From Crenothrix sp043729335 (GTDB lineage Bacteria > Pseudomonadota > Gammaproteobacteria > Methylococcales > Methylomonadaceae), in NCBI RefSeq assembly GCF_043729335.1, contig NZ_JAYTLQ010000054.1, forward strand, positions 72,726-136,725: 64,000 nucleotides of DNA, read 5' to 3'. Both the position numbers and the translations under genes were made by a program. Below the pieces are notes generated by a model. It saw nothing but the letters and a program-made list of their open reading frames with translations, made no database searches and was not told where the DNA came from. Below are positions 36,378-43,733 of the stretch, one piece after another (the stretch's first letter is position 1; every line of letters starts with the position of its first letter).

Positions 36378-36872
36378 ATGAGATTACAAATGGAAAAATA
36401 TTTTAGCCCGTGGTTCTACTGGAATGATAGAAACCAGTATTGTGGAATTAAATTCCCTGGAGTTTATGTGGTAGCCGAATCAAAAGACGACATTTCCGAA
36501 ACAGAATTCTCCTTTCGCGAAGAAATAATCTATGTAGGAATGAGCAATGCAGTAAAAGGACTGGAGGGGCGACTCAAAAGTTTCGACAACACTATCCAAT
36601 TCCTAGATAAACCACCTCAGCATGGCGGTGCAGACCGTGTTCGATACAAGCACCAATGTTACAAGAATCTTGTTAAAAATTTATACGTTTCTCTTCGCCA
36701 TTTTCGATGTTTTCCTGCAAATGAAACAGCTAAAGATCTCCGCACAATGGGCAAGGTTGTAAACGCCGAGTATCAATGCATGGCGCAGTGCGTAGAAGAA
36801 CTCGGTGCTTTGCCAGAATTCAATCGTAAAAAAGAATCCGCAAAGTACAGTCGTAGTTATAAGCAAGGCTAA
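36378..36872 (+). CDS. GIY-YIG-like nuclease domain protein
   Basis: 164 residues from ATG 36378, or 160 from ATG 36390. The order and spacing of key residues match the GIY-YIG nuclease fold: GVY (28-30) in FPGVYVVAES, YVG (52-54) in EIIYVGMSN, Arg65 in LEGRLKSF, Glu131 in VVNAEYQC and Asn149 in PEFNRKK. These are the expected catalytic residues, so activity is plausible. The middle carries an insert (about 75-105). Its stop codon TAA lies inside the attC site that follows, as in many integron cassettes. The gene plus attC forms a compact unit of about 550 bases. Function could be phage defence or mobile-element biology; the family is not recognised more closely. Confidence 0.6.
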   Translation: MRLQMEKYFSPWFYWNDRNQYCGIKFPGVYVVAESKDDISETEFSFREEIIYVGMSNAVKGLEGRLKSFDNTIQFLDKPPQHGGADRVRYKHQCYKNLVKNLYVSLRHFRCFPANETAKDLRTMGKVVNAEYQCMAQCVEELGALPEFNRKKESAKYSRSYKQG

Positions 36873-36927
36873 CCCGGCATTCGAGCGGGACGCCGCGAAA
36901 GCGCGGCGCCTCAACTTCACGTTAGTT
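36867..36927 (+). other. Integron attC recombination site (59-base element)
   Basis: A 61-base imperfect inverted repeat. The R'' box is GGCTAAC (36867-36873), containing the stop codon of the preceding gene. The stem CGCCGCG (36891-36897) / CGCGGCG (36902-36908) has an AAAG loop. The L' side TCAACTTCAC leads into the R' box GTTAGTT (36921-36927). Layout, length and sequence closely resemble the attC of aadA-type cassettes. Crossover would fall between G and TT of the R' box. No integrase gene is present in the window. Confidence 0.75.
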
Positions 36928-36956
36928 TAATAATTTATTAAAATCAGGGAAAAATA

Positions 36957-37658
36957 ATGGAACACCACGAAAAGAGGGCAATTCTAGTTTTGGAATCGCC
37001 ATGGGAAATGTATAAAAGTGATGCGAATAGATCTAGCGTCCTTCCGTTTATTGAAGGAATTGCTAAAATGACTGGCGACACGGAGGTTTACCATGCAAAT
37101 TTCTACGACAAAAATAGCTTTAAACAAGCTTTAAATTGTCTTTGTAGGACAAGGTTCAACAGTACAACGATCTATATTGCTGCTCATGGCAACAAGAACA
37201 CAGTTGGAGGGGTCAAAATAGTTGATGTTTTGCACCTTATCGGAATGAAGTCAAGAGAGTACAACATTACCGGTATCATGTTTGGAACCTGTTTGGTAGG
37301 GGGGAACACCACAGCTATGGAGGTTTTTGTGGAAGGTACAAATCTTAAATGGTGTGCAGGTTACTCCTCTACATCAACGTGGTTCGAAGGGACTCTAATT
37401 GACTGTGCTATTCTTGCAAGCATGTCAAAACTAGACTCAGAAGATTTTTCAGATGAATCGATACTAATTGATAGATTTGTACAGGCTCTCGCGCCTTTTT
37501 CAAACACATTTGAAATTGGAAAAGATTGCAAAAAATATTTAGTTTGCCTTGAAGATTCGATGCAATTTGTAATTCAGCCTAGCGGGCAAGGTAAACATGC
37601 TAAAACTGTCAGTAGCGACGTATTTGAGACGAAAAAAGAGTATGAAATGTGCATTTAG
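36957..37658 (+). CDS. Caspase-like (CHAT/DUF6642-like) cysteine-protease-fold protein
   Basis: A 233-residue protein. A predicted core strand ends in His77 (TTIYIAAHGNKNTVGG) and the next ends in Cys112 (ITGIMFGTCLVGGNTTA), the His/Cys order and spacing of caspase-like peptidases. KWCAGYSSTSTWFEG (131-145) recalls the CGYTKxVDWxE segment of DUF6642 proteins. The N-terminal RAILVLESPWE also fits that group. There is no sensor or membrane domain, so it may be an effector worked by a partner. It starts 30 bases after the attC, with AGGG seven bases before ATG. Peptidase activity is an inference, and the family name is tentative. Confidence 0.55.
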   Translation: MEHHEKRAILVLESPWEMYKSDANRSSVLPFIEGIAKMTGDTEVYHANFYDKNSFKQALNCLCRTRFNSTTIYIAAHGNKNTVGGVKIVDVLHLIGMKSREYNITGIMFGTCLVGGNTTAMEVFVEGTNLKWCAGYSSTSTWFEGTLIDCAILASMSKLDSEDFSDESILIDRFVQALAPFSNTFEIGKDCKKYLVCLEDSMQFVIQPSGQGKHAKTVSSDVFETKKEYEMCI

Positions 37659-37727
37659 AAAAATATTCTATTAAGAGCAGCAAACCTTTATTTTCAAAAA
37701 TTAATCTAAAGTAATCAGAGAAATACT

Positions 37728-38801
37728 ATGTATGGGGATCATTGGGATAATTTTATGGATAGCCTGAATCGGGAAAGCAATATTCCGATAAGCACATTAT
37801 CTTGGCATGACTTTTTAAATAGCTTAGAGCCCGAAAGTAATCATCAAAGCAATACATTGTTACAGCGGCTCGCAAGCATTGAAAATACGCCCGATATTTA
37901 TTGGTATCCCGGAAGCTCTAATGACTTAACGCCTTTACTGCTTGATGTACCCAATAGTCCACTTCAGAGAAGATTGTTCAGAATGAACGGGGAATCTGAA
38001 GAGCCCCCGCTCTTGCTGTGGATGAGCACAAACTACGATGGGCTAGAATTTTTTCCAGATTACAGCCAGCTGGGCAAACCTTTAAAGCTTCACTTTGATG
38101 AGATATGGAAAGAATATCGTGGAACAGCTACTTTAGGTAGACGCAAAGAACGCTATAAGTTACCTGGAAACGGAAAGCTGACTCTATTTACAGCAATTAT
38201 AAAAAACCAATGGCAAGGAATACATGATCGAGAAGAAGAAGGTGATGAATATTTGGTATGCTTTTCGCCATGCGATTCACTATTTTTGCTGAAAAAAATA
38301 TTTTCTAAATATAACTTTCATTTGTTTTTTGTAGCGCTTATTTCACAAGATGGTTTTGCACTTCATAAAGAAGGTTTTAATCAATATAAACTGCCAGATT
38401 ATATCAAGTGTATTAATGGAGTTGGCCCCGTAGATTTCTGGGCTATAGATATATATGGTCAACGTGAAGATCATCCGGGCGAATATATTGGAGGGCCTAT
38501 AAATTGGGGTTGGCCACCATCAAGACTGTTTGGAAGACCGGGTGTATCTTATTTACGTGAACCGCGACCTTATCGGATTGGAAGTAACTGGTCAAAAATA
38601 GTTTGGGATATCGACTATTCTGACCCAACTCGAGCATATTTCGAAGAACTCTCGTATTCCGAATGGCTATATACTAAACATAAAGCCACTGTAAGAGCCA
38701 AAAGAAACGTTCCAAAAACCAAGGCTGAACTAATTGCCTTGGAGATTGATGAAATTTTTGCCAATAGACTCATTAAAAGAGTAAGGGGGAGCGGCTTATG
38801 A
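37728..38801 (+). CDS. Uncharacterised protein with YWYPGS motif
   Basis: 357 residues, function unknown. Visible features are an internal duplication at the N terminus (WDNFMDSLNRESN, then WHDFLNSLEPESN about 21 residues later), the motif PDIYWYPGSSNDLTPLLLDV (about 55-74), PPLLLWMSTNYDG, FTAIIKNQWQGIH (about 155) and a Trp/Pro/Gly-rich block (GGPINWGWPPSRLFGRPG, about 258-275). I have seen YWYPGS-type proteins only as uncharacterised bacterial families. No signal peptide or membrane helix is seen. It lies 69 bases after the caspase-like gene and 82 bases before the zinc-ribbon gene, all on one strand without attC sites between them, so the three may form one unit. Confidence 0.6.
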   Translation: MYGDHWDNFMDSLNRESNIPISTLSWHDFLNSLEPESNHQSNTLLQRLASIENTPDIYWYPGSSNDLTPLLLDVPNSPLQRRLFRMNGESEEPPLLLWMSTNYDGLEFFPDYSQLGKPLKLHFDEIWKEYRGTATLGRRKERYKLPGNGKLTLFTAIIKNQWQGIHDREEEGDEYLVCFSPCDSLFLLKKIFSKYNFHLFFVALISQDGFALHKEGFNQYKLPDYIKCINGVGPVDFWAIDIYGQREDHPGEYIGGPINWGWPPSRLFGRPGVSYLREPRPYRIGSNWSKIVWDIDYSDPTRAYFEELSYSEWLYTKHKATVRAKRNVPKTKAELIALEIDEIFANRLIKRVRGSGL

Positions 38802-38883
38802 ACTTATGCAACAATCTGGCTTTATTGGAGAGACTCAGTCTCAGTAATCACATATGGCTTTTCAAACTTAGGGGTTCTTAATA

Positions 38884-39387
38884 ATGACAATCAAAATTTC
38901 CTGTGTAACGTGTGGCGTCCTGATTCTTCCCTATACTGCGGAGAAAACTGGAGGGGTTTGCATGTCGTGCAAAGATGGCTGGAAGGGAGTATTAGTGGAG
39001 TCAAAGATTCGGCAAGATCGAGAAAAGAATACACCCCAGAAGTTTCAGGAAAATATCACAGGATTTATTGTTGAGGTCATAACAAAAAATCAGGCTCCCA
39101 TCGATTATGTGTACGACAATAAATGGAAAATACTACAGGCAAATGAATCATTCATAGGCTATTTTTGGCAGATGACGGAGCGACAAGATGATGGAACTTT
39201 CCAAAAAGCGCATATTCGCGAAACCCGACTTCGTGATATAGACAAGAAAATTTTTTCGTATGGTGGAGAAGCAGTTTTCTCCTATGATGAGGTTTTAATT
39301 ACTATTCGGGCATTACGAGGGCCTGACTCTAATAACCGCTTTCTTTCAAAAGAATTCAAGAAATACGAAACATGGAATGATGGGTAA
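38884..39387 (+). CDS. Small protein with N-terminal zinc-ribbon-like cysteines
   Basis: A 167-residue protein. Cys7, Cys10, Cys26 and Cys29 (CVTC…CMSC) form a probable zinc-binding ribbon. The rest has alternating beta strands and charged helices (GFIVEVITKNQAPIDYVYDN, FIGYFWQMTERQDDGT, GEAVFSYDEVLITIRALRGP) and resembles no family I can name. AGGGG lies nine bases before the ATG. It follows the YWYPGS gene by 82 bases. The zinc ribbon could mediate protein or nucleic acid contact. Confidence 0.55.
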   Translation: MTIKISCVTCGVLILPYTAEKTGGVCMSCKDGWKGVLVESKIRQDREKNTPQKFQENITGFIVEVITKNQAPIDYVYDNKWKILQANESFIGYFWQMTERQDDGTFQKAHIRETRLRDIDKKIFSYGGEAVFSYDEVLITIRALRGPDSNNRFLSKEFKKYETWNDG

Positions 39388-39417
39388 AAGAGCCTTACAT
39401 TACTATTTCTAGGAGCA

Positions 39418-39591
39418 AAACCAATAATCGAGAACAAACACGTTTTGGCCAGCGACTTGACCAGGATTGATGCTCATGTGATAAAGCCTGATGAATACGA
39501 AGAAATTCCTGAATTTACGGACGAATTTTTTGAGCAAGCTGATCTGCGCTTAGACAGCAAACTAATCCGATCCAGTCGACCAAAAGCTTAA
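39418..39591 (+). pseudogene. Antitoxin remnant (BrnA/CopG-like), no start codon, truncated
   Basis: An open frame of 57 codons without a usable start reads KPIIENKHVLASDLTRIDAH, then VIKPDEYEEIPEFTDEFFEQ, then LIRSSRPKA and stop. This matches the N-terminal half of a common antitoxin type (…DLARVDAHVIxPEEYEEIPE…KLIRRGRPK), which normally continues with a VTLRLDPDVL-type ribbon-helix-helix. Here the DNA-binding part is missing, and AGGAG precedes a site where the ATG is lost. No BrnT/HigB-type toxin is next to it. Confidence 0.6.
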
Positions 39592-39692
39592 AGCCGTAAA
39601 GCGAAACCCAAACCACCGATTTCACCGACAGCTAACCTATAAATATTCCATCGTCTGCTCTGTTTGCTATTTTATTTTTCTTCCGCTCAGTT

Positions 39693-39712
39693 TTGATGTA
39701 AAATTACATCAA
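39693..39712. promoter_or_regulatory. Candidate ParD operator
   Basis: Perfect 9-base arms TTGATGTAA and TTACATCAA around two bases, 24 bases before the parD start codon. This palindrome type is usual in front of parDE genes and is the likely self-repression site. Confidence 0.65.
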
Positions 39713-39736
39713 TAATGCACCTTTAGAGGAGGATTA

Positions 39737-39988
39737 ATGATACGACAAAGCATTTCTTTTACTGCACCTAACGATAAATGGCTAAACAATCTGGTTGAGC
39801 GCGAGGAATATTCCAGCAAAAGCGAGATTGTAAACGACTTGATAAGAAAAGCGCGGACACAACAACGCGAGATTGAACTGATACGCGCCAAACTCATTGC
39901 TTCAGAAAAAAGTGGCTTTGTTAACCAGACCGTCGAGGAAATCCGAGCAGAGTTCAAGACAGAGTTACGGCGTAATGGCGAGCTATAA
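39737..39988 (+). CDS. parD: ParD-family antitoxin
   Basis: An 83-residue antitoxin with the N-terminal ribbon-helix-helix (QSISFTAPNDKWLNNLVERE, then YSSKSEIVNDLIRKA) and a C-terminal arm (IRAKLIASEKSGFVNQTVEE) that would wrap a ParE toxin. GAGGAGG four bases before the ATG is a very strong ribosome binding site. A perfect palindrome lies in its promoter. The overlapping parE gene downstream is damaged, so ParD is now without a functional partner here. Confidence 0.85.
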   Translation: MIRQSISFTAPNDKWLNNLVEREEYSSKSEIVNDLIRKARTQQREIELIRAKLIASEKSGFVNQTVEEIRAEFKTELRRNGEL

Positions 39989-40088
39989 AATCACAGAGGC
40001 TGCAAAAGAAGACCTCAGACGCATCAACAGTAATCGGCTTGGCACATTGCGATTGTTTTATGATTTCAATCATATTTTAGGGCGCTAA
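39975..40088 (+). pseudogene. parE: ParE toxin gene with large internal deletion
   Basis: The start ATG at 39975 overlaps parD by 14 bases, as in intact parDE pairs. The 37-codon product begins like ParE (MASYKITEAAKEDLRRI) and then jumps to a sequence like the ParE C terminus (LRLFYDFNHILGR). About 50-55 residues of the middle, including the core strands, are missing compared with the usual 90-100 residues. It ends 4 bases into the convergent MOSC gene. The toxin is almost certainly inactive. Confidence 0.7.
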
Positions 40089-40558
40089 ACGGCCTCAATA
40101 ACATCCCCAACACTAACCACACCGCCCGAAATAACTTTAGCCCGCAACCCTGCTTTGTGCATCATGTGCAGCAACACTTCAGGGCCTAAGATTTTGGCCA
40201 GATGCCCACATGGCTCACATAGACGTATGCCTTTTAATTCAGTATCGCCGACTTTAAAATGCACACCCACCAACGCGTTTAAATCTACATTTTGGGTAAC
40301 CAGGTTTCGCCTGAAATCGCCATAGCCGTAGCTGAACAAAAAATCATTCTCGGTGTTGAAGCGGTCAATCTGTTCCGATTCAATCAAGGTAACTTCTTTA
40401 TCAGCTTTACCCTTGAGTATTTCCGAAAATGTACCATTTTCCTGATAATAACGATCTCCAACAATACCTTGGCCCACCTGCAACTCTGCATGTTCTAGAG
40501 AGATCGTTTGGGCTTTAGCATTCGGGGCAATATAAATGGCTAGAAGACTACCGTGCAT
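40085..40558 (-). CDS. MOSC-domain protein
   Basis: A 157-residue single-domain MOSC protein (molybdenum cofactor sulfurase C-terminal fold). Features are VGQGIVGDRYYQ (about 28-39), VTLIESEQIDRF, DFRRNLVTQNVDLNALVGV and the conserved Cys in LCEPCGHLAKIL near 116. Members bind molybdenum cofactor or move sulfur; YiiM-like ones reduce N-hydroxylated compounds. The substrate is unknown here. It is the last gene of the hom-thrC transcript, 26 bases after thrC. Confidence 0.85.
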   Translation of the reverse strand: MHGSLLAIYIAPNAKAQTISLEHAELQVGQGIVGDRYYQENGTFSEILKGKADKEVTLIESEQIDRFNTENDFLFSYGYGDFRRNLVTQNVDLNALVGVHFKVGDTELKGIRLCEPCGHLAKILGPEVLLHMMHKAGLRAKVISGGVVSVGDVIEAV

Positions 40559-40584
40559 TAGCGCCCCTTGTTGATTTTTACTGG

Positions 40585-41679
40585 TTACAAAATATCCAAA
40601 ATTGCCCGCTTAACCGCGTCCAAATCTGCATCAATGGTAATCGGCTTGGCATCTGCACATTGCTTGATAGCAATATCCGGATCCTTAATGCCATTGCCTG
40701 TTAGTGTACAAACAATCGTGCTGCCTTCCGGTATCTTGCCAGACTTAATATCCCGCAAAGCCCCCGCTATAGACGTTGCCGAAGCCGGTTCACAGAAAAT
40801 ACCTTCGTATTGCGAGAGCATTTTTTGTGCAGCCAAAATCTCATCATCGGTAAACTTATCAAACCAGCCACCGGATTCCTGTTGCGCGGCCATGGCAAAA
40901 TCCCATGACTGCGGACGGCCAATACGAATGGCCGTTGCCACGGTTTCAGGGTTATCAATCGGATGACCTGCCACAAACGGCGCAGCGCCTGCCGCTTGAT
41001 ATCCGCACATCACTGGGCGTTTGTTAGTGACAGCTTTGTGAGTGGCGCTATCGGTAGAGTATTCTTTATAACCTTTCCAGTAGGCACTAATATTACCGGC
41101 ATTGCCCACCGGCAAACAGTGGTAATCGGGCGCTCTGCCTAAATCGTCGACAATCTCAAAAGCGGCGGTTTTCTGGCCTTCCAATCTAAACGGATTGATG
41201 GAATTAACAATCGTTACCGGCGCTAACTCAGCCACTTCTTTTACCAAACGCATGCCGTCATCAAAGTTGCCGTTAATTTGGATGATGGTGGCGTTGTACA
41301 TTAATGTTTGCGCCAGTTTGCCTAAGGCAATCTTACCATCAGGAATTAATACAAACGCTTTAATGCCTGCGCGTGCCGCATACGCCGCAGCGGATGCCGA
41401 AGTATTACCGGTAGATGCACAAATTACCGCCTTGCTGCCTTCTTCCACCGCTTTGGTAATCGCCATGGTCATGCCGCGATCTTTAAACGATCCGGTCGGA
41501 TTCAAGCCTTCAAACTTGACGTATATCTTTACGTCTTTACCGATCATTCTAGGAATATTCTGTAGCTCAATCATCGGCGTATTGCCTTCCACCAAGCTGA
41601 TAACGCGGGTGGTAGGGCTTACGGGTAAACGATCTCGGTAGCGGTCAATCAGACCTGTGTAGCGTGTGTGGTTAGACAT
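40585..41679 (-). CDS. thrC: Threonine synthase
   Basis: A 364-residue PLP enzyme that makes threonine from O-phosphohomoserine. The PLP lysine is in NPTGSFKDRGMTMAITK (about 62). ICASTGNTSASAAAYAARAG binds the phosphate of the substrate or cofactor, and VGNAGNISAYWKGYKE is the PLP phosphate loop. EPASATSIAGAL and CTLTGNGIKDPDIA are at the end. It is the short type of threonine synthase (about 350-360 residues) rather than the long E. coli type. It starts three bases after hom, so the two are coupled. Confidence 0.93.
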   Translation of the reverse strand: MSNHTRYTGLIDRYRDRLPVSPTTRVISLVEGNTPMIELQNIPRMIGKDVKIYVKFEGLNPTGSFKDRGMTMAITKAVEEGSKAVICASTGNTSASAAAYAARAGIKAFVLIPDGKIALGKLAQTLMYNATIIQINGNFDDGMRLVKEVAELAPVTIVNSINPFRLEGQKTAAFEIVDDLGRAPDYHCLPVGNAGNISAYWKGYKEYSTDSATHKAVTNKRPVMCGYQAAGAAPFVAGHPIDNPETVATAIRIGRPQSWDFAMAAQQESGGWFDKFTDDEILAAQKMLSQYEGIFCEPASATSIAGALRDIKSGKIPEGSTIVCTLTGNGIKDPDIAIKQCADAKPITIDADLDAVKRAILDIL

Positions 41680-41682
41680 GGA

Positions 41683-42993
41683 TTATCCTAAGGTTTCCAA
41701 ACGGATGCGGTTAACTTTTCCGGTAACGGTTTGCAAGGCTTCGATTTTGGCAATCGCAGCGTTCATTTCTTGTTCGCGGGTGATTTGTGTGAGCAGAATA
41801 ATCGGCACCACGGTTTCACCTGTCAACGGTTGTTTCTGAATCAGGGCTTCAATACTGATTTGATGGTCGGCCAAAATCTTGGTGACATCGGCCAATACGC
41901 CTGGCTTGTCTTCAGCGCTTAAACGTAAATAATAGGCGGTCTTAAAATTATCGGCAGACAACACCGGAATATCCACCAGGGCATCGGCCTGAAACGCCAA
42001 ATGCGGCACACGGTTTTCAGGGTCGCTGGTTAAAGCGCGCACTACATCAATGATATCAGCTACCACAGATGAGGCCGTGGGTTCAGCGCCAGCACCCGCA
42101 CCGTAATACAAAGACGGGCCTGCCGCATCACCTTTAACCACTATCGCATTCATCACCCCATCAACATTGGCAATCAAGCGGCGTTCAGGGATAAGAGTTG
42201 GATGCACACGCAGCTCTATGCCCTCAAGTGTTTTGCGAGCAATCGCCAAATGCTTGATACGATAGCCTAATTGCTCGGCGTATTCGACATCCGCACGGGT
42301 AATCTGAGTGATGCCTTCGGTATAAATTTTTTCAAACTGCAATGGCATGCCAAACGCTATGGAAGCCAGAATAGTCAACTTGTGGCCTGCATCAATACCT
42401 TCAACATCAAAAGTCGGATCAGCTTCGGCATAACCCAACGCCTGGGCTTCGGCTAATACATCGTTGAAATCACGGCCTTTGTCGCGCATTTCAGTGAGGA
42501 TGAAATTGCCGGTGCCGTTAATGATACCGGCCAGCCATTCAATATGATTAGCGCTTAATCCTTCACGTATAGCCTTAATAATCGGAATGCTACCAGCAAC
42601 AGCAGCCTCAAATGCTACTATTACGCCTTTTTCACTGGCTTTAGCAAAGATTTCATTGCCATGCAGGGCAAGCAGGGATTTATTGGCGGTCACCACATGC
42701 TTGCCATTGGCTATGGCTTGCAGCACCATGTCTTTGACCACACCGTAACCACCAATCAACTCAACAATAATATCGATGTCAGGATCATTGATGATTTCGA
42801 AAGGATCTGTGGTTAAGGCGATGCCTAGTGTGTCGCAGATACGGGCTTTGCTTAAATCTTTCGCGGAGGCACGGGTGATGACAATCTCCCGGCCAGCACG
42901 GCGGGCAATTTCTGCCGCGTTGCGTTTTAATACATTTACCGTACCGCCACCGACAGTACCCAAGCCTAATACACCTACTCTTACCGGTTTCAA
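41683..42993 (-). CDS. hom: Homoserine dehydrogenase
   Basis: A 436-residue enzyme converting aspartate semialdehyde to homoserine, the branch point to threonine and methionine. The N-terminal NAD(P)-binding part has VGVLGLGTVGGGTVNVLKRN. The catalytic part has VVTANKSLLALHGNEIFAKA, VAFEAAVAGSIPIIKAIREG, GIINGTGNFILTEM and AEADPTFDVEGIDAGHKLTI (catalytic Asp and Lys). A C-terminal ACT domain (YYLRLSAEDKPGVLADVTKI, about 350-430) indicates feedback control, usually by threonine. It is a monofunctional enzyme without the aspartokinase fusion. It is followed by thrC. Confidence 0.95.
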   Translation of the reverse strand: MKPVRVGVLGLGTVGGGTVNVLKRNAAEIARRAGREIVITRASAKDLSKARICDTLGIALTTDPFEIINDPDIDIIVELIGGYGVVKDMVLQAIANGKHVVTANKSLLALHGNEIFAKASEKGVIVAFEAAVAGSIPIIKAIREGLSANHIEWLAGIINGTGNFILTEMRDKGRDFNDVLAEAQALGYAEADPTFDVEGIDAGHKLTILASIAFGMPLQFEKIYTEGITQITRADVEYAEQLGYRIKHLAIARKTLEGIELRVHPTLIPERRLIANVDGVMNAIVVKGDAAGPSLYYGAGAGAEPTASSVVADIIDVVRALTSDPENRVPHLAFQADALVDIPVLSADNFKTAYYLRLSAEDKPGVLADVTKILADHQISIEALIQKQPLTGETVVPIILLTQITREQEMNAAIAKIEALQTVTGKVNRIRLETLG

Positions 42994-43036
42994 AGCTAAC
43001 TCCAGTTACAATATTTTTATGGATTTATGATGAATG

Positions 43037-43591
43037 CTAATTCAGCACATTTAGCACAACATTTTTAGGCAATTGTGCTTTCAATTTTTTAGCGATAGCA
43101 TCATTAAAGTTTTTTTGTTTTTCAACGTACAATTCAACACGATTTTTGCCCAAGTTAATATCAGACGAAAAATTAATTTTTGCATGCTTAAGTAACGCTT
43201 GGGCATTAGTGCGTTGTCTTCGCAGTTCAGCTAAAGATATCGCAACATAGCGAACTTCAATACTCTCAGCCAGCTCTTTGTTCATGTATGCAATCATAGG
43301 CCTTTTAGGCGGCATAGAAAATTGAGCCACTAGCGTCGATTTTTCGGGTTTATGTTCGGTAAAAAAACCTGCAAATGTTTTAGGATTATCCATAACCAAT
43401 TTTTCTTCTGCATCAAACAAGACACCAAGTTGTATACCTTGTTTCTTCAATTTAAAAATTTCCTTAGCTTCTTCAATGCTAATGCCAAAATTAGCGGCAT
43501 ATGTCTTCAAATCGTAGTTTTCTGCCATAGCTTCCGCAGATAGAACAATGGTCAAGGCTATAATTAGACGGCTAGTTTTCATGTACATCAT
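43037..43591 (-). CDS. Secreted hypothetical protein
   Basis: A 184-residue protein with a clear signal peptide (TSRLIIALTIVLSAEAMAEN, cut after AMA) and a mature part of short helices and strands with high Lys content. AGGA is six bases before the first ATG. No domain is recognised; YVAISLAELRRQRTNAQALL and KNRVELYVEKQKNFNDAIAK suggest a mixed alpha/beta periplasmic protein. It lies between the aminotransferase (143 bases) and hom (43 bases) on the same strand, but a link to amino acid synthesis is not evident. Confidence 0.65.
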   Translation of the reverse strand: MMYMKTSRLIIALTIVLSAEAMAENYDLKTYAANFGISIEEAKEIFKLKKQGIQLGVLFDAEEKLVMDNPKTFAGFFTEHKPEKSTLVAQFSMPPKRPMIAYMNKELAESIEVRYVAISLAELRRQRTNAQALLKHAKINFSSDINLGKNRVELYVEKQKNFNDAIAKKLKAQLPKNVVLNVLN

Positions 43592-43733
43592 GGCTATTCC
43601 TACAGGTTATTGAAAGAAAGTTTCACACATTCACCGTGTCACCACAAAATATCTTCAAACCAATAATGCCTAATTTGCCAAGTGCCATGGTGTCTAACCC
43701 AACAGTAACAGACTTTCGGCTAAGAAAGATGGC

